Assembly: GCA_963840245.1 (NCBI GenBank)
Contig: CAWIYI010000015.1
Location: 1-64,000, forward strand
DNA from: Bog-473 sp963840245
GTDB taxonomy: Bacteria; Actinomycetota; Acidimicrobiia; Acidimicrobiales; RAAP-2
Length of the DNA stretch: 64,000 bases
Direction: 5' to 3'
Part shown: positions 1 to 9,354 of the stretch, piece after piece
Position numbering within the stretch: position 1 is the first letter of the stretch
How the letters are laid out: each line of letters starts with the position of its first letter
The notes under the pieces: model-generated
Seen by the model: only the letters and a program-made list of their open reading frames with translations
What the model was told of the DNA's origin: nothing
The model's database searches: none
Translations under genes and position numbers: made by a program

Positions 1-528
1 GACCTGCTGCAGATGCGAGTCGTCCTCCCTCTCCCCGACGACGTGCTCGCGGCGACCCGGCCCCTGGCCACCCGCCCGTTCAGCCCGGGCCGGGACGAGG
101 GCCCCTGGGTCGAGACCAACAACCGGGCCTTCGCCGGCCACCCCGAGCAGGGAGCCTGGACCGTCGCCGACCTGCAGGAGCGCATGGCGGCCGACTGGGT
201 CGAGCTCGACGGGTTCCTGGTGGCCGACGACCCCGACGGGCCCGGCCTCATCGGGGCCTGCTGGACGAAGATCCACCGTGACCGCACTCCGCCCCTCGGC
301 GAGATCTACGTGATCGACGTCGACCCCCGGCACCACGGCCAGGGCTGGGGCCGCTCGCTCACGGTGGCCGGGCTGGAGTACCTGGCCGCGACCGGCATCA
401 CGGTCGGCATGCTCTACACCGACGCGTCCAACGTGGCGGCGGTGGCCCTGTACCGCTCGCTCGGCTTCACGGTCGACCACGTCGACCGCTCGTACCGGCG
501 CGACCCGCCGGGCGCGCCACTCAGCTGA
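1..528 (+). CDS. mshD: Mycothiol synthase, C-terminal part (truncated by window edge)
   Basis: GNAT acetyltransferase domain. The reading frame is open to base 1 (codons for DLLQ precede the first ATG at 13), so the gene starts before the window. The visible 175 residues hold a complete GNAT fold with the acetyl-CoA loop HHGQGWGRSL (around residues 112-121) and a terminal ALYRSLGF motif. MshD has two tandem GNAT domains in about 300 residues and makes mycothiol from acetyl-CoA and Cys-GlcN-Ins; this would be its active C-terminal half. The LLQMRVVLPLP entry resembles the inter-domain region of MshD. Another two-domain GNAT protein is the alternative. The last 8 bases overlap the end of the convergent transporter gene. 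Confidence 0.72.
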   Translation, partial: DLLQMRVVLPLPDDVLAATRPLATRPFSPGRDEGPWVETNNRAFAGHPEQGAWTVADLQERMAADWVELDGFLVADDPDGPGLIGACWTKIHRDRTPPLGEIYVIDVDPRHHGQGWGRSLTVAGLEYLAATGITVGMLYTDASNVAAVALYRSLGFTVDHVDRSYRRDPPGAPLS

Positions 529-1243
529 TGCCGCTCCCGATGGCGCGGCCCACCCCGTACGTGACCCCGGCGGCCACCATGGTCACCGCGAGCTGACGGA
601 GCGCCGAGACCAGGACCGGCCGCTCGGTGTAGCGGGCCAGGACGACGCCCACGACGACGGCGGCCAGCGCGCCCAGGACGATGGACAGGACGATCGCCGT
701 CGTCCCCGAGGTGAACAGCCAGGGGGCCAGGGGGATGAAGGCCCCGATGGCGAACGTGGCGAAGGAGGCGGCGGCGGCCTGCCACGGCGACCCCAGTCCC
801 TGGGGGGTGATCCCGAGCTCCTCCCGGGCATGTGTCTCGAGGGCGAGCTCCGGGTCCTGCATGACCTCGTTGACCATGTCGGAGGCCACGGCCGGGTCGA
901 TCCCCCGGCGCACGTACATGCCCCGGAGCTCCGCCGCCTCCCCCTCGGGGCTGTGACTGAGCGACCGACGCTCCACGTCGAGCTCGCGCTCCATCAACTC
1001 GCGCTGGGCGGTCATGGAGAGGTATTCGCCGGCGGCCATGGAGAAGGAGCCGGCGATCAGACCGGCGATCCCCGCCAGGCGCACGATCGACCCACCGGGG
1101 TTGGCCCCGGCAATGCCCAGGACCAGGGAGACGTTGGTCACCAGGCCGTCGCTCACCCCGAAGACGGCCGCCCGGGCCCCACCGCCCCGGAAGTCCCGGT
1201 GGTGGTGCGGCGGCGTCGCGTCGTGCTCGTGCGCGGAGCTCAC
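521..1243 (-). CDS. VIT1/CCC1-family transporter
   Basis: A 240-residue membrane protein of the VIT1/CCC1 (DUF125) family, whose members move Fe2+ or Mn2+ across membranes. A His-rich cytoplasmic start (HHHRDF) leads into the family signature FGVSDGLVTNVSLVLGIAGA near residues 28-47. Hydrophobic segments follow at about 52-70, 150-172, 178-200 and 210-235, with an acidic cytoplasmic stretch at 85-140 containing ELRGMYVRRGI, the metal-sensing type of loop in this family. Length and topology match bacterial members. It converges on mshD and starts divergently, 79 bases from the MaoC gene. The family is clear; the substrate is inferred. Confidence 0.88.
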   Translation of the reverse strand: MSSAHEHDATPPHHHRDFRGGGARAAVFGVSDGLVTNVSLVLGIAGANPGGSIVRLAGIAGLIAGSFSMAAGEYLSMTAQRELMERELDVERRSLSHSPEGEAAELRGMYVRRGIDPAVASDMVNEVMQDPELALETHAREELGITPQGLGSPWQAAAASFATFAIGAFIPLAPWLFTSGTTAIVLSIVLGALAAVVVGVVLARYTERPVLVSALRQLAVTMVAAGVTYGVGRAIGSGIS

Positions 1244-1322
1244 CGGGGTCAGCGTAGTGACGTGCCCCCACGCGGGTAGCGTCCTGCAGCGGAATCAGAC
1301 CCTGACCAGCGAGGAGCGCACC

Positions 1323-1778
1323 ATGACCACCATCGTCGACGGCGTCGACGCCTTCCACGAGCTCGTCGGCAAGGAGCTCGAGCACTCGGAGTGGCAGCCC
1401 ATCACCCAGGAGCGGGTGAACCTCTTCGCCGACGCGACCGACGACCACCAGTGGATCCACGTCGATCCCGAGCGGGCCAAGGAAGGCCCCTTCGGCGTCG
1501 CCATCGCACACGGCTACCTGACGCTCGCGCTCGCCCCCGCCATCCTCAGCAAGATGATCCGGGTCGACAAGATGAAGTTCGGCGTGAACTACGGCTGCAA
1601 CAAGGTCCGGTTCCCCTCGCCCGTCCCCGTCGGCTCGGAGCTCCGCATGGGCGTGACCGTGGCCGCGGTCGACGACACCGACGGCGGCGTGCAGGTCACC
1701 TACGACCTCGTGTTAGAGGTCAAGGACGCCCCGAAGCCCGCCTGCGTGGCCCAAGTGGTCTACCGCTACTACCGCTGA
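1323..1778 (+). CDS. MaoC-like (R)-specific enoyl-CoA hydratase
   Basis: A 151-residue hot-dog-fold protein of the MaoC/NodN hydratase family. The hydratase-2 motif lies at residues 34-60: DATDDHQWIHVDPERA followed by GVAIAHGYLTLAL, with Asp and His in the places that hydrate trans-2-enoyl-CoA. The ATG at 1323 is preferred over upstream starts because GAGGAG lies 7 bases before it and the family begins close to this residue. The natural substrate is unknown. It precedes menG by 14 bases on the same strand, so the two may be co-transcribed, but MaoC proteins are not part of menaquinone synthesis. Confidence 0.87.
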   Translation: MTTIVDGVDAFHELVGKELEHSEWQPITQERVNLFADATDDHQWIHVDPERAKEGPFGVAIAHGYLTLALAPAILSKMIRVDKMKFGVNYGCNKVRFPSPVPVGSELRMGVTVAAVDDTDGGVQVTYDLVLEVKDAPKPACVAQVVYRYYR

Positions 1779-1792
1779 CAGCAGCCGACACC

Positions 1793-2510
1793 ATGGCGCG
1801 ACGCCGGAGCGGGGCACCGCCGCCACTGCCGACCGGGGAAGAGAAGACCGCGCGCGTGCGCGCCATGTTCGACACCATCGCGCCCCGCTACGACCTCATC
1901 AACCGCATGATGACGTTCGGACTCGACCAGGCCTGGCGTCGCGGCACCGTGGCCGCGCTGGCCCTGCCCGACGGCGCCCTGGTGCTGGACCTCGCCTGCG
2001 GAACCGGGGACCTCTCGCGGCTCGCGCTGCGGCGCGGCTACCGGGTCGTCGGCGCCGACCTCAGTGCGGGCATGCTGGGGGCCAACGGCGCGTCGACCCC
2101 ACTGGTCGAGGCGGACGGCAGCCGGCTCCCCTTCGTCGACGGCGCGTTCGACGGCCTCGTCTGCGGCTACGCACTGCGCAACTTCACCGACCTCGACGCC
2201 ACCTTGTCCGAGTCGGCCCGCGTGCTCCGGCCGGGCGGGCGCCTCGCCGTGCTCGAGGTCGACACGCCGACGGCGCGGCTGTGGCGCGCCGGCTACGACG
2301 TGTGGTTCACCAGGGCCGTGCCCGCGCTCGGGGCGGCGCTCTCGGACAAGGAGGCCTACCGCTACCTGCCCGCAGTCGGTGGCCTACCTGCCGCCCGCCC
2401 CCGTGCTGCGCACCATGCTGCGGGCGGCGGGCTTCTCCGCCGTCGGGATCCGCCCGCTGGCCGGCGGCCTGAGCCAGTTGGTCGTGGCCACCCGCGCCGG
2501 GACGCCGTGA
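1793..2510 (+). CDS. menG: Demethylmenaquinone methyltransferase (one frameshift)
   Basis: UbiE/MenG family C-methyltransferase that turns demethylmenaquinone into menaquinone with S-adenosylmethionine. The start ATG is followed by MFDTIAPRYDLINRMMTFG, the family N-terminal signature; motif I is VLDLACGTGDLSRLA; YALRNFTDLDATL and VLRPGGRLAVLEV follow. The frame breaks near 2370 in CTGCCCGCAGTC. One base fewer gives YLPQSVAYLPP and continues to AGGLSQLVVATRAGTP and the stop at 2510, so one extra base is present. All motifs lie on both sides of the break, which argues for a base-call indel. The restored protein is about 238 residues. Its TGA overlaps the GTG of menF by four bases. Confidence 0.88.
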
Positions 2511-3794
2511 CGGCGGCGCTGCACGCCCGCACGGTGGCGCTCGAGTACGGGCCCGATGCGCTCGAGTTCGACGCCAGCCCCACCGTCCTCTTCGACCGCC
2601 CCGGGCTGACCCTGGTCGGCTGGGGCACGGCGCGACTCGTGGGGGCCGCCGAGGCGGAAGCGGCGCTCGCCGCCATCCCGTGCGACGACGCCGTCGGCGT
2701 ACTGGGCTCGGGACCCGTGGCCCTGGGCGCCCTCCCGTTCGACGACGCCCTCTGCGGGCACCTCGTCATCCCGCGCTTCACCATGGGGACGTCGCGCGAC
2801 GTCGACGGCGTGACCCGGCGCTGGGCCACCGCGGTCGGGCCGGCCGACGTCGCACTGCCCGACACCGGTGAGCTCTTCGACGCCGTCATCTGGCAGTACG
2901 GCACGACGCCCACGGCCCCGGCGTCCAGCGAGCCGGGCGTGGTCACCCTGGAGACCCCGATGACCTCGCCGGGTTACGCGGCAATGGTGGCCGAGGCCGT
3001 CGCCGCCATGGCCGAACCGGGCGACCGCCCTCCACAAGGTGGTGCTGTCCCGGCCCGTCGAGGTCCGCCTGGACGGGCCGCTCCCCCTGTCGGCCGTCCT
3101 GCGCCGGCTCCGGGCCGGCGAGCCGAACTGCACCATCTTCTCCATGCCCGTCCCTGACGGCTCGTTCTTCGGGGCCAGCCCCGAGCTCCTGGTCGCCCGG
3201 CACGGGACCCGGGTGTCGAGCCACCCTCTGGCCGGCACGGTGCCCCGGGGCGAGACTGCCCGGGCCGATGCGGACGCCCAGCGCGACCTGGCCGGGTCGG
3301 CCAAGAACCGCGAGGAGCACCGCTACGTCGTCGACGAGATCGCCGCCACCCTGGCCCCCTTCTGCGAGAAGCTCTCGGTGCCGCCCGAGCCCTCCGTGGT
3401 CGCCTTCCGTTCGGTGGCCCATCTCGGGACGCGGATCGAGGGGCGCCTCGCCCGACCCGTCGGTGTGCTCGAGCTCCTGCGGCGACTCCATCCCACGCCG
3501 GCGGTGGGCGGCACACCACGGGCCGACGCGCTGGCGTTCATCGCGCAGCACGAAGCCGGCGCGCGCGGCCCCTGGGCCGGCCCGGTGGGTTGGGTCGGTG
3601 CCGGCGGGGACGGGGAATGGATGATCGGCATCCGCAGCGCCTCGCTCGACGCCAACGGCTCCAGGGTCACCCTGCGGGCAGGCGGCGGCATCGTGGCCGA
3701 CTCGGATCCCGACGCCGAGGCGGCCGAGGCGAACGTGAAGCTGGCCACCGTCCTGGAGGCGGTCGTCCCCGGTGCCTCAGTGCAGTTGCACTGA
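2507..3794 (+). CDS. menF: Isochorismate synthase (one frameshift)
   Basis: Chorismate-binding enzyme (MenF/EntC/DhbC type) that isomerises chorismate to isochorismate, the entry to menaquinone synthesis. It is coupled to menG by a GTGA overlap, so MenF is likelier than a siderophore EntC. The N-terminal part (2507 to about 3023) is in one frame; from about 3024 the frame shifts and continues as ALHKVVLSRPVEV, which matches the conserved KVVLAR strand. Later family motifs are FFGASPELLV, LAGTVPRGE, TPAVGGTPR, GPWAGPVGW and AGGGIVADSDPDAEAAE. The break is one inserted or two lost bases in CGACCGCCCTCC. Restored length about 428 residues. It ends in SVQLH within an 18-base palindrome shared with the opposing kinase gene. 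Confidence 0.88.
3777..3794. other. Palindromic convergent gene ends (both proteins end SVQLH)
   Basis: The sequence TCAGTGCAGTTGCACTGA has 8-base perfect arms around a GT centre. Read on the plus strand it gives codons S-V-Q-L-H-stop for menF; read on the minus strand it gives S-V-Q-L-H-stop for the histidine kinase. The two stop codons are therefore the outer ends of one inverted repeat. No T-run follows on either side, so it is not a canonical intrinsic terminator, though it could fold as a small hairpin. Confidence 0.9.
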
Positions 3795-5281
3795 GCGGAC
3801 CGGGGCCGGTAGGCCCGCGGCCGCGGCGACCTGGGTCGCGGCCAACGGGATCTTGACGACCAACGTCGCCCCTCCCGACGCCGGGAGGCGGCCACCTCGG
3901 CCGACCCGTGCAGGGCCTCGGCGATGGCGCGCACGATGGCCAGTCCCAGCCCGGTGCCCGAGGCCGACCGCGAACGATCGCTCTGGTAGAAGCGGTCGAA
4001 GATGCGGGCGGCCTCGGCGGGTGGGATGCCGGGCCCCTCGTCGGACACCCGGATGTACCCCATCTGCTCGTTCACGCCTGTGGACACCGTGACCCGCGTG
4101 CCCGGCGGCGTGTGGGCCAACGCGTTGCGCACGAGGTTGTGCGCGACCTGGGCCAGGCGCTCGCCGTCGCCGATGACGACGACCGGCTGCCCCGCCTCCA
4201 AGGTGAGGTGATGGCCGTGCGGCACCGCGTTGGAGTCGCCGACCACGTCGGCACAGATGCGGTGCAGGTCGACGGCCTCTGCCCGGAGCGGGCGCCCACG
4301 GTCCAGCTCGGCCAGCAGGAGGAGGTCCTCGACCAGGCCGCCCATCCGGGTCGCCTCGTCCTCGATGCGATTGAGGGCCTTGCGCCGCCCGGCCTCGTCG
4401 GAGAAGCCTCCCCGCCCCAGCAGCTCGGCGTAGCCGCGGATGGAGGTCAGGGGGGTCCGCAGCTCGTGGGAGGCGTCGGCCACGAATTGGCGCAGGCGCT
4501 CCTCGGAGGCCGACTTCTCGGCGAACGCCCCCTCGATCTGGGACAGCATCTGGTTCAGGGCCGAGCCCAGGCGGCCCACCTCGGTGCCCGGGCGCCCCTC
4601 GGGCACCCGTCGGGTCAGGTCGCCCGAGGCGATGGCGTCGGCCGTGCCGGCCATCAGGCGCAGCGGTCGGAGCCCCCGGCGGACGACGACCAGAACCAGC
4701 GCACCCATGGCCAGGAGGACGGCCAGGCTGGCGATCGTCTCGACCTTGCGCAGCGAGGCCAGCGTGTCGTTGGTCGGGTTCAGCGAGATCGAGGTGAACA
4801 GCGTTCCCTGGGGGACCGTGACGGCGACGGTGCGGTACTGGCCGTCGGGGTCGCCCTTGCTGCCCAGCACCACGGCGTCGGGATCGGGGCGGAAGGTGCC
4901 GGCGTAGCGCCCGACGCGCACCCGGTGGTCGATGTCGGGCACCTGCTGCACCGGGATGTCCTTGGTGAGGATCGGGGACGGGTCCGGATGCGCCGCCGGC
5001 CCCGAAGGCCGCATCAGGACCACCCGGCCGCCGGGGTTGCGCAGCACCACGTACACGTCGGAGGACACGCGCCGCGACAGGTCCGCCTGGTTGACCGGCA
5101 CGCCCTTCTCTGCGGCGAAGGTGACGTAGTTGAAGCCGAGCGACTCGTTCTGCGCCAGCGTGTTGTCGGCCTGGCCGTAGAGGAACGAACGGACCGACGC
5201 GTAGGTCACCACGTCGGCGACCACGAGGCCGATGACGAGCAGCACCGCCACGACCGCGACGAGCCGCTTCTGGAGGCTCAT
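3777..5281 (-). CDS. Sensor histidine kinase (frameshift near C-terminus)
   Basis: Membrane sensor kinase paired with the response regulator upstream. TM1 spans about residues 7-28, an extracytoplasmic sensor domain follows to about 178, then TM2 (about 180-200, ending VVVRRGLRPL), a HAMP domain with DLTRRVPEG, HisKA with the phospho-acceptor His in ADASHELRTPLTS, and HATPase with NLVRNALAH, DEGPGIPP and GTGLGLAIV. The frame breaks near 3880-3890 in a GGGAGGGG run after SAEVAAS; the neighbouring frame supplies GGATLVVKIPLAATQV and the stop at 3777, the normal last strand of the ATPase. Its ATG overlaps the regulator stop (ATGA). The signal sensed is not apparent. Confidence 0.9.
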
Positions 5282-5982
5282 CCTTCCCGGGGCAGGCGGA
5301 GGGTGTAGCCGACGCGCCGGATCGTGTGGATGAGCGCCGGCTCGCGGTCATCGATCTTCTTGCGCAAGTAGCTGATGTACGTCTCGACGATGTTGGGATC
5401 ACCGTGGAAGTCGAAGCCCCAGACGTTGTCGAGCAGCTCGGACTTGGAGATCACCCGCCGCGCGTTCTCGAGCAGGTAGCGCAGGAGGTTGAACTCCGTC
5501 GCCGTCAGGTCGATGGTCACCTCGTCGCGCCACACCTCGTGGGTGTCGACGTTCATGGTCAGGTCTGCGAACTGCAGGATGGAGGTGTCGGCCGCCGCCA
5601 TCTCCCCGGCGCGCCGCAGGATCGCCCCGACCCGCGCCATCAGTTCTTCGACGCTGAAGGGCTTGGTCACGTAGTCGTCGCCCATGCTCAGGCCCTCGAC
5701 CTTGTCCTCGGTGGTGTCGCGCGCCGTCAGGAAGACGATCGGCATCTGCTCGCCCTGGTTGCGCAACCGCCGGCAGACCTCGTTGCCGTCGAAGTCGGGC
5801 AGCATGACGTCGAGCATCACGAGGTGGGGCCGGAAGCTGCGCACCTGCTCGAGCGCCTCGGCCCCGGTGGCGGCCACCCCGACGTGGTAGCCCTCGAAGG
5901 TGAGCGCGGCCGACAGCAGGTCGGCGATGTTGGGCTCGTCGTCGACGACGAGGATGCGGGCCGGAGGTGCCTCGATCGTCAC
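5278..5982 (-). CDS. OmpR/PhoB-type response regulator
   Basis: A 234-residue DNA-binding response regulator, first gene of a two-component pair. The receiver domain is residues 10-125, with the acidic pair in VVDDEPN, the phospho-acceptor Asp in HLVMLDVMLPDFDG, the Thr in FLTARDT and the Lys in YVTKPFS. The winged-helix output domain is residues about 140-232, with LTATEFNLLRYLLENARRV and IVETYISYLRKKI, and ends HTIRRVGYTLRL. The GTG at 5982 (VTIEAPPARILVVDD) is chosen because a longer upstream extension would overlap the mannosyltransferase gene and does not resemble the family. Which member of the PhoB family it is cannot be told. Confidence 0.93.
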   Translation of the reverse strand: MTIEAPPARILVVDDEPNIADLLSAALTFEGYHVGVAATGAEALEQVRSFRPHLVMLDVMLPDFDGNEVCRRLRNQGEQMPIVFLTARDTTEDKVEGLSMGDDYVTKPFSVEELMARVGAILRRAGEMAAADTSILQFADLTMNVDTHEVWRDEVTIDLTATEFNLLRYLLENARRVISKSELLDNVWGFDFHGDPNIVETYISYLRKKIDDREPALIHTIRRVGYTLRLPREG

Positions 5983-5998
5983 GCCGCTCGCCTCCCGC

Positions 5999-6835
5999 TC
6001 ATGCCGACCGGACCGGGCCCTCGGTGCCGGCGTAGGAGCGAACCTCGCCGCCTCCGTTCCCCGTGCCGCGGCCCCGGCCCGGGCCCACGTCCTTGGCGGC
6101 CCCGGGGGTGAGGGCACGCCGCACGCCGCGCACGACCCGGCCGAGGCCCCACCAGGTCACCAGGCCGAGCGCCTCGATGACGATGACCGAGGACATCTTC
6201 GACTCGCCCGCTTGGCGGTCGACGAAGCTGATCGGCACCTCGGTGATGACAGCGCCGTGCTGGCGGGCCCGGTACGTCATCTCGATCTGGAAGCCGTAGC
6301 CCTCGGCGCGGATGCGGTCGAGATCGAGCCGGCGCAAGATGCCGGCCGCGTAGGCCCGGTACCCCGCCGTCGAGTCGGCCACGCCGAGACCGAGCACCGC
6401 GGACGCGTACGTGTTGCCGCCACGTGACAACAGGTGTCGGTGCCAGGCCCAGTTCGGGATGGAGCCCCCCTCGATGTAGCGCGAGCCGATCACCACGTCG
6501 AAGCCCTCGGCGAGCGGCGCCAGCAACGACGGCAACGCGGCAGGGTCGTGCGAGAAGTCCGCGTCGATCTCGACGAAGGCGTCGTAGCCGCGCTCGAGGC
6601 CCCAGGCGAAGCCCGCCCGGTACGCGCTTCCGAGCCCGGACTTGCCGTCGCGCGCCAGCAGGTGCACGTCGGGCAGCGCCGCGGCGACCCCCTGCACGAG
6701 GGCGGCCGTGCCATCGGGGCTGCCGTCGTCGACCACGAGCACGCCGGCGCCGGGACGGCACTCGTGGATCCGGTGCAGCATCCGCTCGATGTTCTCCGCC
6801 TCGTTGTAGGTCGGGATGACCACCAGCGGTCGCAT
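5999..6835 (-). CDS. Polyprenol-phosphate mannosyltransferase-like GT2 protein
   Basis: A 278-residue family 2 glycosyltransferase of the dolichol-phosphate mannose synthase (DPM1/Ppm1) type, which moves mannose or glucose from a nucleotide sugar to polyprenyl phosphate at the inner membrane face. Motifs are VVIPTYNEAENI, VVDDGSPDGTA, FVEIDADFSHDP (the metal-binding DxD-like site), GSRYIEGGS and FVDRQAGESKMS, with the usual catalytic-region order. A hydrophobic stretch around 225-240 and a basic Gly-rich tail follow. The product would feed membrane mannosyltransferases such as the GT87 protein at 10.1-11.3 kb. It lies 16 bases upstream of the two-component pair on the same strand. Confidence 0.88.
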   Translation of the reverse strand: MRPLVVIPTYNEAENIERMLHRIHECRPGAGVLVVDDGSPDGTAALVQGVAAALPDVHLLARDGKSGLGSAYRAGFAWGLERGYDAFVEIDADFSHDPAALPSLLAPLAEGFDVVIGSRYIEGGSIPNWAWHRHLLSRGGNTYASAVLGLGVADSTAGYRAYAAGILRRLDLDRIRAEGYGFQIEMTYRARQHGAVITEVPISFVDRQAGESKMSSVIVIEALGLVTWWGLGRVVRGVRRALTPGAAKDVGPGRGRGTGNGGGEVRSYAGTEGPVRSA

Positions 6836-6952
6836 GGGGACATTCTACGTGAGGTTGCCGCGCTTCCCCCTTCGCCGGTCGGATCGGCGGCCGGACCCGG
6901 TTCTGCCCCTGGCCTGGTGCAACGCCGGCCGACCGAGGTTTCGGGAGCGCGG

Positions 6953-8102
6953 TCAGATGTCGACGGGCTCCGGGGGGCCTCCGACCGCGTCGGGCCCCCG
7001 GCGCAGCTCCCGCACGATCACCTGGATCGCTCCCCCGACGGGGATCCCCACGAGGGCGCCGACGAACGTGCCGAGGCCGCCGGCCACCCGGCCGCCGAGC
7101 GTGGCCCCGACCAGCACGGCGATCAGGACCCAGAAGGGGTTGAGCTGCACCGTCCTGCTCATGATGACCGGGTTGAGGACGTGATTCTCGATCTGCTGGT
7201 AGACGAGGAAGACGATCAGCATGGTGATCCCGGCGGGGACCGAGTGGATGGCGGCGATGACCACCACGGGGACGCCGGCCAGCAGCCCGCCGACGAGGGG
7301 CAGGAGGTCCACCAGGGCCACGAAGACACCGAGCAACAGCGCGAAAGGCACGCCGAGGATCGCCAGCGTGATCCCGGTGATGATCCCGGCGATCACCGAG
7401 GTGGAGGCGTTCCCCAACATGTAGCCCGTCACCGAGCGGATCGACTCGTCGACGACCCGGTGCAGGCGGTCTCCCGTCGTGGGCTGGAAGAGGCTGAGGA
7501 ACCCGCGCCACATGCGGGGTGCCTCCAGCATGGTGAAGAAGGTGAGGATGCCGATCGTCACGATGGTGACGAGTCGTCGACACCGCCGCCGCACCCACGG
7601 AGAACGCGGTCGCCGGCGTGAGGATCTTGGTGACCTGCTCGGTGAGCTTGGTCGAGCCCTCGGAGATGTACTTCTGCAGGTGCAACCGGTAGAGGAGCCG
7701 GCCCAGTGGCCCGTGGCCCTTCTTGGCCTCTCGCACCAGGGTCGGCACCTGCTCGCCGAAGTGCCGCGCCGACGTGACGAGAGGCTCGGTGAAGAGGTAG
7801 ACGAGCCCGATCAGCGCGAGGGCGCCGAGCAGGAAGACCAACAGGGTGGCGCCCCCGTGGCTCATCCCCCTCCGGCGCAGGAAGCGCGTGGCGGGCGTCA
7901 ACAAGAGCGTGAAGAAGAAGGCGATGACGACGTAGACGACGATGGTGCGCAGGACCCACAGCCCGAGGATGAGTGCCGCGTTCAGGTCGAGCAGCACGAT
8001 GACGGTCGCGACCGACACCACGATGGTCCCCAGCGGGATCCCGCGGCGATCCGCACTCCCGGAGAATCTTGACCGCCAGGTCTCGTGGGCCTCCGGGGGC
8101 AT
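6953..8102 (-). CDS. AI-2E family membrane transporter (one frameshift)
   Basis: Polytopic membrane protein of the AI-2 exporter superfamily (PF01594; YdiK, PerM, TqsA relatives), about 382 residues when restored. The N-terminal part (8102 down to about 7577) holds three membrane segments and the amphipathic stretch to SVGAAAVSTT. The C-terminal part (about 7577 to 6953) holds LVTIVTIGILTFFTMLEAP and the family core YQQIENHVLNPVIMSRTVQL and GIPVGGAIQVIV. One extra base in GTCGACGACTCGTC separates the frames. Both halves are full-length matches to the family pattern, so the break is probably an error. The substrate cannot be told; many members are general permease-like exporters. It diverges from the next gene by 74 bases. 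Confidence 0.87.
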
Positions 8103-8176
8103 GGCGACCAGCTTGGCAGCTGCGGACTCCCAAAAGGCGGTTCCCCAGGTGGCCCACGTGCAAGCATGAGTGTCCC

Positions 8177-9304
8177 ATGGACGAGGAGGAGCACGAGCCG
8201 GAGCGGGAGCAGGAGCAGGAGCAGGAGCTGCCGGCCTCCGCAGCGCCGCCCCAGGAGGAGCCCGGCCCGCAACCGCGGGTCCGCCGGCGGTTCCTGCCGC
8301 GCAACGTGAAGATCACGTTGACGGTGGTGCTGCTCTTCTTCATCGGCGAGTACATCCTGCTGCCCGAGCTCGCCAGCGCCCGCCGGGAGGTGCATCAGCT
8401 GACCCACCTCAACGCCCTCTGGTTGATCCTCGGCGGTCTGCTCGAGTTGGCGGCGCTGGTGGCCTACACCCAGCTGACGCATACCGTCCTCTCCCCCGGC
8501 GCGCCCGACCGTTGGCGCATCTTCCGCATCAACATGTGGGCGTTGGCCATCAGCCATACGCTGCCCGGCGGCCAGGTGCCGGGCACCGCCGCCAGCTACA
8601 AGCTGCTGACCGATGCCGACGTGTCGGGCAGCACCGCCGCCTTCGGCCTGGCCACCCAGGGCATCGGGTCGGCCGTGGTCCTCAACGTGATCTTCTGGTT
8701 GGCGCTGCTGATCTCCATCCCGCTGCAGGGCTACAACCCGCTCTACGGTTTCGCGGCCATTCTCGGCGTGCTGCTGCTGGCCATCTTCGCCGCCGTGGTC
8801 TTCTTCCTCACCCGTGGTGAGAAGCAGGCCGGCGTCTTCGTGAAGAGGGTGGCCGACCGGCTGCCCTTCGTACGGGCCGAGACCGTGACCTCGCTGGTCC
8901 AGAAGGTGGCGGACCGCATGAAGATCCTCTTCTCGAGCTCCGATCATCTGTTGGTCAAGGCAGGCGTCTGGGCGGCGGCCAACTGGCTGCTCGACTGTGC
9001 CTCGCTGTACGTCTTCCTCTTCGCCTTCGGCGCGCGCATCTCGCCGATCGACGTCCTGGTGGCCTACGGGCTGGCCAACATCCTGGCCGTCATCCCGATC
9101 ACGCCGAGCGGCCTGGGCGTGGTCGAGCTCACCATCATCGCGGTGCTGAAGGGCTTCGGTGTCCCCGGAGGGATCGCGGCGGCCGGCGTGCTCAGCTGGC
9201 GCCTGGTGAACTTCTGGCTGCCCATCCCCTTCGGCGGTGCGTCCTATCTGTCGTTGCGCTTCGGACACCCCAGGACGGCGACGGCCAAGGCGATCACCCC
9301 CTGA
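8177..9304 (+). CDS. YbhN/UPF0104-type integral membrane protein (MprF-flippase-like)
   Basis: A 375-residue protein of the lysylphosphatidylglycerol synthase transmembrane family (PF03706). An acidic, low-complexity start (EHEPEREQEQEQEL) is followed by a basic stretch and about eight membrane segments from residue 50 onward. Family marks are SHTLPGGQVPGTAASYKLL, FGLATQGIGSAVVLNVIFW and NILAVIPITPSGLGVVELT. The catalytic C-terminal domain of MprF is absent, so it is a stand-alone flippase-type module that may move lipid-linked groups across the membrane. The ATG at 8177 is preferred over earlier starts because upstream translation is basic and unlike the family. It runs into the start of the following methyltransferase. 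Confidence 0.85.
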   Translation: MDEEEHEPEREQEQEQELPASAAPPQEEPGPQPRVRRRFLPRNVKITLTVVLLFFIGEYILLPELASARREVHQLTHLNALWLILGGLLELAALVAYTQLTHTVLSPGAPDRWRIFRINMWALAISHTLPGGQVPGTAASYKLLTDADVSGSTAAFGLATQGIGSAVVLNVIFWLALLISIPLQGYNPLYGFAAILGVLLLAIFAAVVFFLTRGEKQAGVFVKRVADRLPFVRAETVTSLVQKVADRMKILFSSSDHLLVKAGVWAAANWLLDCASLYVFLFAFGARISPIDVLVAYGLANILAVIPITPSGLGVVELTIIAVLKGFGVPGGIAAAGVLSWRLVNFWLPIPFGGASYLSLRFGHPRTATAKAITP

Positions 9305-9354
9305 CGGCGCTCCGCAGCCCTTCGCTCACCGCGCGCTGGACCGCGGCACAGCGG

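Noticed and set aside
5402..6111. Long open frames antisense to the response regulator and mannosyltransferase genes
   Set aside because: High-GC mirror frames with His/Arg/Pro/Gly-rich translation and no family pattern; the minus-strand genes have full motif sets.
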